Below are positions 12,701 to 22,690 of a stretch of DNA of 64,000 nucleotides, one piece after another; within the stretch, counting starts at the first letter, position 1; every line of letters begins with the position of its first letter. The translations under genes and the position numbers were made by a program. The notes below the pieces were generated by a model. It had not been told where the DNA came from, ran no database searches, and saw nothing but the letters and a program-made list of their open reading frames with translations. This DNA is from Combretum micranthum. Taxonomy: Eukaryota > Streptophyta > Magnoliopsida > Myrtales > Combretaceae. The DNA lies in contig JAMXBD010000023.1 of NCBI GenBank assembly GCA_024138025.1, forward strand, positions 1,736,001-1,800,000, in the 5' to 3' direction.

Positions 12701-13454
12701 ATATGAAAATGAGTTGTGTGAAAGAATGAAGGAGGAATGGGATATTTATAGAATTTTGGAGTTAAAATCAGATGTAATTAAATAAAATAAAAAAGACAAT
12801 AAATTGAGAGTGATAGGAGAGAGAGGGTGGATGACAACTTTGGGAATGGGAGAGAGAAATTGATTAAATTTGTTATTTGTAATGAAAAGAAATAATATGT
12901 AAGGTGTGATGTGATCAAAGTTGTATGGGGAATGTAAATTGTAAGATATAGGTATGGTAGAGTGTAAGAGCAGATTGTAAGAAAAAATAGAGATAGTGAA
13001 ATAGTAATGAATAGTAGAAATAGTATTATGAATAGTAAACTAGACAATCAAAATACTAGTAGTAAAGAAAATACGTGTAAACTGTCTATATATGATCTTT
13101 TTAGTGACCAAAAAATTCTAATATTGATATTTTTCAAAACCTTATATTTTTACGAGTCTAATAGTGTTTTCGAAATATTTTCATCATCTGGTGTACCAGG
13201 GCATGCTTTTCGAAAACTAATCCCGTTCAGATCCGAAAAACACTAGAAATTTGCGAATTGATATTTTTAAGCTTTCCTATATTATTACAAACCATTATCC
13301 ATGATTATTTGAATTCCATTGTTTAGTGTTTAAGAACACGGGATTGTCGAATCTAGATTCACTAAACTAATCATAAAACTAGGTTAACTTTAAGGTTTCA
13401 GTTTAACTTCCGGTTCTAGGTTTACTATGTTACCGAAAAGTCTAGGGGCTTACA
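9744..13454 (-). mobile_element. Large reverse-strand solo LTR nested in the Tekay-like gag/protease junction
   Basis: The interrupted gag/protease reading resumes at about 13455. On the minus strand the insert starts TGTAAGCCCCTAGAC and ends GGGCTGTCA, typical Ty3-LTR ends. At 12741-12750 it has a minus-strand TATAAATATC, followed by a CT-rich leader, the usual layout of an LTR promoter. No gag or pol domain is found in its 3.7 kb and I saw no terminal duplication, so I read it as a solitary LTR, although a non-autonomous element is possible. A/G-rich stretches (12590-12960) and A/T-rich stretches (12060-12480) lie inside. I could not confirm a target duplication (flanks AAACG and ATTAG). 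Confidence 0.55.
12741..12750 (-). promoter_or_regulatory. TATA box of the nested reverse-strand LTR
   Basis: Minus strand TATAAATATC, followed by a pyrimidine-rich leader running toward 12600. It supports the minus orientation of the 9744-13454 insert. Confidence 0.4.
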
Positions 13455-13479
13455 ATTAGGCCATAAACTACAAGGAGCT

Positions 13480-16400
13480 AGGTCGATTTCAAGGTGGTCA
13501 AGGATTAAAAGCACCAGCTAAAGTTTATGCCGTCTAACTTAGGATACATCTAGTTAGACACTATTGCAGGTACACTTCTTATACTCCCGCATAGTGCTTA
13601 TGTTCTTTTTTATACTGGTGTGAGTTTTTCATGTATCTCTTGAGTTATTAATATCTGTATGTGGTGTGTGTGTTGAATGTACGTTTAAATTTTTGTTTGT
13701 AAACACATCTTTGGGGAGTGGAGCTATGCTGAACCGGATTTGTAAAGATGTGGATATAGAAATAGAAGATAGGCATCTTCCTGTGGATTTAGTAGTCTTG
13801 GATATGGTAGATTTTGATATAATCTTAGGAGTAGACTAGTTGGTAAAGTATCATGCTATGATTGATTGTTACAACCTGGTAGTGGAATTTAGTATGCCAG
13901 ATGGGGATCAGTTTGTATATAAGCTTAAAGTGCAAAGATCTAGCTCTACCTACATATGAGTTGTGGGGAAGGTCAGTTTTAGTGATGGTAGCTATGATGA
14001 TAGAAAGTGAACAAAGGATAGACCTTGTACGGATACCATTTGTATGTGAATACCTTAATGTTTTTTCAGAAGATCTACTAAGGTTGTCACTCGAGAGAGA
14101 AGTAGAGTTTTGCATGGAATTAGTGCCAGGTATTTTGCCTACATCTAAGATACCCTATCGCATGGCTCCAGCAAAACTTGCAAAGCTCAAGGTTCAATTA
14201 GAAGATCTGCTCAAAAAGAATTTTATTGGACCTAGTGTATCACCTTAGGGAGCTCTATTCTATTTGTAAAGAAGAATGATGGCAGTGTGAGGTTATGAAT
14301 AGACTATAGAGAGCTAAACCAAGTGACTATGAAGAATAAGTACTCTCTGCTAAGAATAGATGATTTCTTTGACCGGCTGATAGGAGCACAAATATTTTCA
14401 AAGATTGATCTCAGATCAGATATCACCGGCTGTGGGTTAGAGCAGAGCACATATAGAAGACAGCCTTTAGACCAGGTATGGATGAGTATGTGGTCATGTC
14501 ATTTGGTCTTACAAAATGCATCAGCCATCTTCATGGACCTTATAAACACAGTCTTCAGAGATTATTTAGGTCTGTTTATAGTAGTCTTTATAGATGATGT
14601 TTTGGTGCACTCTAAAACCAAGAAAGAATATGAAGAGCATCTGAGGTTAGTTTTGAATAGATTACAATATGAGAAATTATATGCTAAATTCATGAAGTGT
14701 GAGTTCTTGTTAGAACAAGTATCTTTTTTGGGGCATGCTATTGATGGAAATAGGATAGCAGTGGATCCTGAGAAAGTGAAGGTAGTAGTAGAATGGCTAA
14801 CTCCTAAAATTGTGTCAGAAATTAAAAGTTTATAGGAATGGTAGGATACTACAGAAGATTCGTAGAGGATTTTTCCAAGATTGCAAGTCCTTTAACCAGA
14901 TTGACATAGAAAAGAGTAAAGTATGAATGAGATGAAGACTATGAGAATAACTTCCAGCAGTTAAAGGAAAAGCTAGTATTTGCACTAATGCTAGCCTTAC
15001 CAGTGAATGGTGAGGAGTCTGTTACATATAGTGATGCCTCTATACAAGGATTAGGTTGTGTGTTGATGCAAAGAGGTAGGTTAATAGCATATACTTCCAG
15101 ACAGCTGAAGCCTTATGAAACAATTTGCCCTACACATGATCCGAAACTGGCAGCAGTGGTTCATGTCTTGAAGTTGTGGAGGCATTAACTGTATGGGGAG
15201 AGATATAAAATATATACGGATCATAAAATTATGAAGTATATCTTCACCCAGAAAGAGTTGAATATGAGACAAATGAGATGGTTAGAGCTTATCAATGACT
15301 ATGACATGGATATTCAGTACCATCCTGGGAAGGCGAATGTAGTAGTAGACACCTTAAGTAGAAAGTGAGTTAAGAATCTAGCAGCTTGAATCACTATGTC
15401 ATTAATAGCTTATATGAGAAAGTTAGAGCTAGAGATAGTGACCAGATAAGTAGGTGCAAGACTGATGAACTTGCAGATTCAAGCTACTATTATAGAAAGG
15501 ATCAAAGCAACATGGATAGATAATCCAAGTATATAGGAGGTAAAGAAGAGGATGGAAGTAGGCAGAGTGGCTGGATTTCATATTGATGAAGAAGCTATCA
15601 TGAGATATAAAGGAAGGTTATGTGTGCCAGAGCAAGGAGAACATAAGAAAGAGTTACTTGAAGAGGCACATTACTCTAGTTATTCTATTCATCCGGGAGG
15701 TAACAAGATGTATCATGATCTGAAAGAGCTATATTAGTGGAATAATATGAGAAAAAAAAAAGATTTAAGAATAGTTTTCAAGTGCTACACTTGTCAATCA
15801 ATCAATATTGAGCACAGGAGACAGTAGGTGAATTAAAGCCTCTACTTATACCTCAGTGGAAGTGGAAGCACATAACGATGGATTTTGTTTCTGCTTTGCC
15901 TAAAATAAGGGAAAAGTTCGACTCGGTATGGTTGATTATAGACAGGCTTACAAAGGGAACATGCTTTATAACGATTAAAACTAGGTACCAATTAGAGCAA
16001 TTGGCAAAGTTGTATATCAAGGAGATAGTAAGGTTGCATGGAATACCAGTAACCATTGTATCAGACAGAGATGCTAGATTAGTTAGAAGGTTTTGGAAAA
16101 GCCTACATGAAGGTTTAGGTACTAAAGTTGTTTTCAGTACCACTTACCTCTAGGGGTGTGAAAAAAAACCGAATGTTTAGGATAACCAAACTGAAACCTG
16201 GAAACCAATCCGAAAAAAAACGGTTAACCAATCCATCGGTTTCAGTTTAGGATTAGCATTTTTAATTTTTTCGGTTTTCGGTTTCGGTTTTAATTTTTAG
16301 ATTCTAGAAACCGATGGATTCGGTTAACCGATCCATAATTATAAATATATATAATTTATAATATACCCATATAATTATTTTTTTAGTATTATCAATATGA

Positions 16401-17630
16401 ATTATGTTAAAATGAATGATTTAGATAAGAAGAAACAAATGCATATATGCTTGAAAATTAGAATGGTGGTGTTGGATTGAGATTTTATATTGAGCTCAAT
16501 TAATCAAGGTTAACAAGAACACATGACTTAAAGGCTATTATGATGATTATCTTGATGGTATTGATATATATTAATAATTAGTTTACAGGTCTTACATTCT
16601 TAATTTATAGTTTTTAATATAATTATACAAAAAAATACTATAATTTTTTTACATATATATTGAAAAATATGGTTAATTACAAAATTTGCATAACCATTAT
16701 GTTAAATGGTTAAAAACCTTAACCGTTTATAATGGATCGATTTAGGATCAAGATATTGAAAATCAGATTATTACAGTTAGGATAAAAAAATAGGGTCATG
16801 GACCAGTTAACCGAACCATGAACACCCTTGCTTACCTCCCTCAGATAGATGGGTAATCTGAACGAACTATCCAAATCTTTGAGGACATGTTAAGAGCATG
16901 CATTTTAGATTTTGAAGGTAGCTAGAATGAGTATTTTCCTTTGGTAGAGTTTACTTACAATAAAAGCTATCAAGCGTCAATTGAGATGCTACCTTATGAA
17001 GCCTTATATGATAGGAAATCTCGATCGCCAATTCATTGGGATGAAGTTGGTGACAAACAGATATTGGGACCAGAGCTGGTACGGGATGCTATTAACAAGG
17101 TCAAAGTGATCAGACAAAAGTTGTAAGCAACTCAAAGCTATCATAAAAGTCATGCGGACGAGAAGAGGAGACATTTGGAGTTTCAAGTAAGAGAACATGT
17201 CCTACTTAAGATTTCACCAACCAAGGGTGTTGTTAGATTTAGTTTAAGGGGCAAGTTAAACCCCAGATATGTGAGACCTTCTGAAATTCTGGAAAAGATA
17301 AGCGATGTAGCTTATAGATTAGCTTTACTACTTAGTTTAGATGAAGTACACAACATGTTTCGTGTATCTATGTTAAGAAAGTATGTGAAGGATCCTGAAC
17401 CGATTTTAGCTTTGGAACCATTAGAAGTGTAATCAAATCTCTCTACAATTGAAAAACTAGTACAAATTGTTGACACTAGCAGATTTTTAGAAGGCAAGTG
17501 ATCAAATATGTATAGGTGTAATGGATGAACCAATCTAAACGAGAAGCTACTTAGCAGCTAGAGGAGGAGATGAGAACAGAGTATCTCCAGCTTTTCAATG
17601 ATCCAAGTAACTTTCGAGGACGAACGTTTC
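13480..17630 (+). pseudogene. Ty3-type pol polyprotein, multiply disrupted
   Basis: Domains follow the Ty3 order. An aspartic protease region lies at about 13550-13900 ('VDFDIILGVD' style ending). The reverse transcriptase spans about 14020-14840, with [14 protein letters not shown] and the catalytic FIDD box at 14587-14598. RNase H is at about 14985-15370 (SDAS box near 15030, YTDHK near 15220, [15 protein letters not shown] near 15325). The integrase has an H2C2-type zinc finger at about 15665-15810 and a core with MDFVSALP, DRLTK and VSDRDAR (15878-16150). It is interrupted by a hAT-like insertion and resumes at 16839. A chromodomain-like tail is at about 17480-17610. Stops lie throughout; many replace expected Trp or Gln codons (for example 14245, 15736, 16853, 16922, 17557). 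No functional polyprotein can be made from this copy. Confidence 0.9.
16151..16830. mobile_element. Non-autonomous hAT-like element inside the integrase
   Basis: The 680-bp insert is flanked by an exact 8-bp duplication CTTACCTC (16143-16150 and 16831-16838), the size made by hAT transposases. Its ends are imperfect inverted repeats: left TAGGGGTGTGAA…AACCGAA, right reverse complement CAAGGGTGTTCATGGTTCGG. Subterminal copies of 'CGGTTAACC' and 'AACCGA' occur near both ends. There is no coding sequence. Removing the insert and one duplication restores the integrase reading from the TTYL codons to the following 'PQ' codons, showing that it arrived after the Ty3 element. Confidence 0.9.
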
Positions 17631-17634
17631 TCTT

Positions 17635-17647
17635 AAGGGGGAAGAGA
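17635..17647 (+). other. Polypurine tract of the Tekay-like element
   Basis: AAGGGGGAAGAGA directly abuts the TG of the 3' LTR, as expected for the plus-strand primer of reverse transcription. Confidence 0.8.
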
Positions 17648-19359
17648 TGTAATATATAAATAATTTATAATGAAAGGCAAAAGTGTCATTTGTTTATTAA
17701 TAAGAGGGTTTTATGGTCCACCTAAAATGAATAATAATATAATGTTTAATGGCAAATACATATGATCAAGTGGGATTCATTTAAGAAAGACATGAGAAGA
17801 CAACCTAAAGTCATTCTCAAGGCTGCTGGCCTTGATATGTATACCACTGGCCTTGGACCTATACGCTGGCGGTGTTGGTACTGGCCTACATGGCCTTAGT
17901 TTTGTCTTTTGAAGTTTAAGCCGCTAGCGTAAATTATAGGCCGCCAACCTATGCTCCTATGCTGCCAGCCTTTGCGTTAACCTTCCTACAAGAAATTTTT
18001 AAGGTTTCCATGCTCTTTATATAAACCTAGCCTTATTCTTCATTCTCCAAAACCTTCATGAGTTGTAGAAAAACCTAAAAACCTCTCTCAAGCTTTTAGA
18101 AAACCCTAAGAGATCTATCAAGTCATGATCTTGCTTCAAGGAGGACCAAGATTCAAGAACTAAAAAAGATTGATCCTTTTTAATCCTTTAACGATCTAAA
18201 ATAATCATCTTTTTTTCTGAATGTTCTCATTGATATTGAAAAGAATCAAATTCTTGGAGAAATTTTGAAGAAACCAAATTTTTGGTGATTGGAGATTTTG
18301 TGATTTTACAATCAAAAGAGGAAGGTATGTATAAACCTAGGGTTTGTAGTCCTTTTTCAGTTCATGTTTTAGATGATGATAGGAGTATGTTTATCTTGTG
18401 AAAACGGGTTGAAATGGGTTTCTTTATGTGATCAAATGATTTTAGTGAAGTTGGGTTTTCTGTTTCATACATTGTTTCAGGTACAACATTACCTTGCTTG
18501 TTGTTTGTGATTATATGATTAGTATTTGTAGATTGACATAATACTATGCGGCTTTAATTGAATTTGTTGCTTGTCTTTGGCTGGGTATAGTAGATCGAGA
18601 TTACCGTTACTATTAGTGATGATTTGTGTGTGCCATTGTCTCGAGTGGAGTCGTGAACAAAGATGATTCCGGTAGTCTATTAGTGGCCCAAGCTATGTGG
18701 AGAGTACCCAACACCAATATATGTATATATTATTATTTTCTATATTGATTATTTCTACGGAATCATGAGTTATTTAGGTTTAAGACTAATTGCAAATGGT
18801 TCTAAATATTGTATGCGGGCTAATCAAGATAATAACTTATATTTGTTGCATAATTTATTGGGTTGCATGTGGAATTTATATGATTCTTGTTCGTGCACAT
18901 GTTTTTGTGGTATGGCGTATTGAGACTTTGTGCTCACTCTTTTATTTTTCAATAATAGCTGATGATCTCGTAGTGTTCAATCTATCTGGATATGATGTTT
19001 ATGTGGACTATAGGGAGGATGATAGTGAAGCCGATTTTTTGCTGATTTTTAGATATTTTAGATTTAAAAATACCAGAGTTCAAAACTTTTATCAAATTTT
19101 AAATGGTTTTATGATTCTGAATTTTAAGAAAACCTTGTATTATGATGTTTTAAGTTTGATAAAGTTGGCATCTTTGGTTTATGCCAACTATGTTGTTTGA
19201 AGTTTTATTATTGCATATAATTTTTAAAAGGTGCCATTTTATGTGAGATTGATGATATATGGTATTTACAATTGTGGATTAATGAAATAATAGCCTTAGT
19301 ATACCAAAATCTAGTAAGGACACGTGATGTTGATACCACCTTCAATTTAGGATGTTATA
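17648..19359 (+). repeat. Tekay-like 3' LTR
   Basis: Starts TGTAATATATAAA and ends GGATGTTATA (the final CA has become TA). It matches the 5' LTR along its length. It carries an open stretch of 136 codons at 18790-19200; part of this, the GYDVYVDYREDDSEADF segment, recurs in the other LTR copies. Confidence 0.85.
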
Positions 19360-19666
19360 CTGAAGGTGGAAAATTAATTGAAGGAGTGAAAGTAAAAAAA
19401 AAAAGTGTCATTTTTCACATGCAAATTGAAGCATGAATTAGAAAAGAAAATGGAAAAAACAAGTGGTTGGAACTAGAACTAGAACTAAAATGTGAACTCG
19501 CAATATTTGACCAAGAAAGAATAAAATAAAGGTAAGGAAAAGCTAAAGACCAGTCCTTCACAAAGGACCCGATTTAATTTTACAGAACTCCCTCTATCCC
19601 GTAGGACCTTAAAAAGTAGGTCCTTGACATAGGGTCCCATGTCAAGGTCCCGAGATGGGGATGCTC
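19360..19666. mobile_element. Right half of the split PIF/Harbinger-like MITE
   Basis: Continues from the CTGAA duplication to the terminus GAGATGGGGATGCTC, followed by TTA (19667-19669). It contains words related to the left end (AAGGTCC, AGGACC). See the left half at 7184-7537. Confidence 0.6.
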
Positions 19667-19669
19667 TTA

Positions 19670-20780
19670 TACATCATATCTCAAGCCTTCACACCACCAA
19701 AAATGGTAAATAAATGGATGTTGAACCTAAAAAGGCTTCTTTGCACAAAAAATTAGAGAGCTGCAGAGTAAAAGAGAAATGCTTTGATAATACCAACATG
19801 TTACATGAATTGATTAGTGATAGAAATACCAATAAAATTTTTAATATAAGTAATTTTACAAAAATTATATATTATTTTTATTATTTATTTTAAATATATT
19901 AACACTTATCTATCAAATAAGATTGTATTAGTACCATATTCGAGTAAAGCGGGTACAACCATATCCAAACCTAAACCTCTGAGTTCCGGATCTAATGGCT
20001 TTCAGTGGCTCAGGTTCCTTTCAGATTGAGTGCATCACATGTATTCTACAACTGCCTGCACACCCTTTCAATAAATCATTATTGGTTACAATCAATTGTT
20101 TTTGTCTTATCCTTTTCTTTTATATATACCGTATTTATTCCTTAAATTATAGCATAATTAAAAATAAATCTCGAGTTATAAACTCTTTGAATTTTTAGAT
20201 GTGTTTTTGTCTTTTTATAATTTTTCAAAGCATACACTCATAATTATTCTTTCATAACTATCATAGGTTGGAAAAAGCATTGCTAAATAATGCACAAGAT
20301 AGAGAAGAAAATGTTGTATCTGAAGTGATACAGAGATGAAACTAAAGCTTATAGGTATTTATAAATTTTCTTAAAAATAATAGGAATCCTATTCCCATCT
20401 CATAATTGTAATGGAGTTTGTCTTCTTCAATTTGTTTTCTTCTCTTTTTCATTTTTTTTCTTTTAAGTAAAAGATAAATTATTCATCCCATTGAAAAGTA
20501 TGGTGTTATGATGGTCCTATTAATGGGATTGTCGAGTTAATTATTTAACTATTAAAATAAATATGATAAGTAATATATTAAGTACACAATTAAATGTAAA
20601 TTTGAACCGTTAAATAACCAACAATATTGGTTACTTAAGAAAATGTTGCATTACATTCATCTAATGATTGATACAAAAGGGTTTATAAATGGATTGTTAA
20701 AGGTAATATAGCTAGTCTAATAAACATATACATCTTTTCAAAAGTCAATTTACTCTTTAAGCTAATCAAACAACCTAAAT
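19670..20780. other. Intergenic AT-rich stretch
   Basis: No gene, RNA gene or paired terminal repeats recognised. Small ORFs such as 19995-20198 have no known domain and are most likely chance. Confidence 0.5.
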
Positions 20781-21185
20781 GGCATGTTTGATACGTAAGA
20801 ACGGGCCAGAATGGAATCGTGATGCTTCTATTCCTTTCCCGATGTTTAGAAGCGCTTTTAGAAGTGGAATTGTGATTTCTTGTAATAGACGATTTCAACT
20901 TTGAAGGGGAATTCGATTTCAATTCCACCTTTGTGAAGGTGGAATCGTGATTCCATTCTATCCTTATAAATTATATGTAGTGTAATTACTTTTTAATCCT
21001 ATTATGTATTGTTATTTTGTATTTATTACTAAGGACATTCCCGATAATTACATTTTTAGGCATTCCATTCCATGTAATCTTCCATGGATTTGTCATTCCT
21101 AAACTCATTCATCATTCCAATCCATTCCATTCCATTCCAATCCAATCCAATCCATTCCAAATCATTCTTTCATACCAAATATAAC
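20781..21185. mobile_element. Probable MITE with ATTCC-rich arms
   Basis: The left end GGCATGTTTGATACG and right end CATACCAAATATAAC form an imperfect terminal inverted repeat of about 15 bp. Inside, 'GGAATCGTGATTCC'-like palindromes and a pentamer run (CCATT/CCAAT, about 21108-21160) repeat. This resembles hAT-type MITEs of the form GGCATGTTTGGTA…TACCAAACATGCC. No clear target duplication was seen. Confidence 0.45.
21108..21163. repeat. Degenerate ATTCC/AATCC pentanucleotide repeat
   Basis: About ten near-tandem pentamers alternating between CCATT and CCAAT, near the right end of the probable MITE. Confidence 0.7.
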
Positions 21186-22435
21186 ATAAGTTCCATAGAA
21201 GGGATAGCACTATTTCACATAAATATGACGATTAAAAGAAAAAGAGCTACTTTATCAAACAATTATTGACAAACCAGCATCTTGATCACCATAATGTCTT
21301 CACACTTACTACACTTGTAGGAGTAAACTTATGATAGAGGATACAAAATCCATTATTTTTTCCATTTTGAAAGGGTTATTGAAAGTGGAATTGTGATTTT
21401 TGATGGATGATTCGACTTTAAATAGGAATTAGATTTTAAATTTGAGAAAACTAAATCACAATTTTTATCTATTCCCATCAATTATACCTAATTACTTCTT
21501 TATCATAGCATAATTTTATTATCTACATTTATACTTATAGCATTTTTATACACATGAAAAATTTCTATATGGTTCCTTTCTATTTCTAATAAGATCAATT
21601 CTGTTGTTTAGATGACTAATTGGACAATTTCGTTGATGCCATTGTGGAAGTATGCCATATATACACTATATTCACATTTTGAGAATTTCTAATTGACCGA
21701 GCACTTTATACTTGAAAAAAAAAACTAAAAATATAAAATGGTGAAGAGTTATAAGGCAATTGTAAAGTGGAAGGAAAAGAAAAAGAAAAAAATATGTTTG
21801 AAAAAAGTTGGAGTATATAGCAATTTATCAACAACAATGTTGTAATTTATGGTCTTAAAAAAATGTTGTAACTTATGGAAGATTTATTAAGAGATATTTA
21901 ATCGCATGAGCATGTAATAAAATAGTATAATTTATTGAATTAAATATTGAATGAAATTAAGAGTAAGCTTAGTCAATTTTACAATAATAGGATGGAGTAA
22001 CTTTGCAAAATTATTATTACATTTGATTTGTGAATTAGTTATATCATGACAATTTTAAAATGGTTAAATTAAATTTTTAATTCCTATATGTCTTAATATC
22101 TTTCATCATATTTTTTAATTCCTATATTCCTTCTAATGATTATAATGTATGCATTATTAGATGGAAAAAAAAAATAATCCATGTGTTTGCTTAACTTTAT
22201 TTTTGTGCTCTAGAATATAAGCTAATTATTATTATTATTAGATAAAGAAAGAACAAAAATAACTCAAAATCAGACATTTTTAAAATATACTGCACCTAAA
22301 ACCGTGTATTGATACAATTTTTTAAATACTTTATTTTCAGATTTTATTTAAAAAATTTTAGATACGAACAACTTTTTTTTTTTTCCCTTCCTCTTCTTGG
22401 ACACATTATTATAAATTCAAGTCTTGTATTGAATT
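21186..22435. other. Upstream region of VPS52, no gene seen
   Basis: Very AT-rich sequence. 21350-21600 repeats MITE-like words (GTGGAATTGTGATTTTTGATGG…) akin to the element at 20781-21185. No coding or RNA gene is supported. Confidence 0.4.
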
Positions 22436-22690
22436 GGAAATATATATATTATTTTTATGTATATATTATCTTTTTCATCTTTTTCCAAAGCCCAAAACAC
22501 ATTCACTCTTCATTTGGATCTAACACGCAGAAACTGAAACAGATTGCAGAACTTCGATCTGTCCATAATTAATTGCTTTGATTTAGCTTTTTCTTCTTCA
22601 ATCTTGGTGTATTACAGCTGCTGCGACTTCTATAGATGTAACCCGTTTCCATTTAATACTAGGTCATACTTGTATAGTCCAAAAATTACA
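22436..22690 (+). promoter_or_regulatory. Putative VPS52 core promoter and 5' UTR
   Basis: TATATATATTATTTTTATG (from about 22441) is a TATA-like run. It lies 200-250 bp upstream of the ATG at 22691, and the CT-rich segment after it (22470-22530) is a plausible transcription start region. An upstream in-frame ATG at 22544 exists, but the protein start at 22691 fits the family much better. The assignment is by position only. Confidence 0.3.

Larger units (their letters stand above)
7538..19359 (+). mobile_element. Tekay/Del-like Ty3 chromovirus, full-length but decayed
   Basis: The 11.8-kb element has 5' LTR 7538-9296 and 3' LTR 17648-19359, a primer-binding site (TGGTGTCAAAAC, a decayed form of TGGTATCAGAGC for initiator tRNA-Met) at 9304, and a polypurine tract AAGGGGGAAGAGA just before the 3' LTR. 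Flanks are CCGAA (7533-7537) and CTGAA (19360-19364), a 5-bp target duplication differing at one base. Between the LTRs are a gag zinc knuckle and protease, reverse transcriptase, RNase H, integrase and a chromodomain-like tail. All are broken by stops and frameshifts. Two later insertions lie inside (9744-13454 and 16151-16830). Without them the body is only about 3.9 kb, so most of gag is gone. The C-terminal 'REAT-QLEEEMRTEY-QLF' pattern supports the Tekay/Del chromovirus lineage. Confidence 0.9.

Noticed and set aside
18790..19200. 136-residue ORF as a gene
   Set aside because: It lies wholly inside the 3' LTR of the Tekay-like element; the matching region of the 5' LTR has stops and shifts.
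22544..22690. Longer VPS52 N-terminus from the upstream in-frame ATG
   Set aside because: The extra 49 residues are Cys/Tyr/Phe-rich and unlike the family, whose members start with a short MA(E/D)-type sequence as at 22691.
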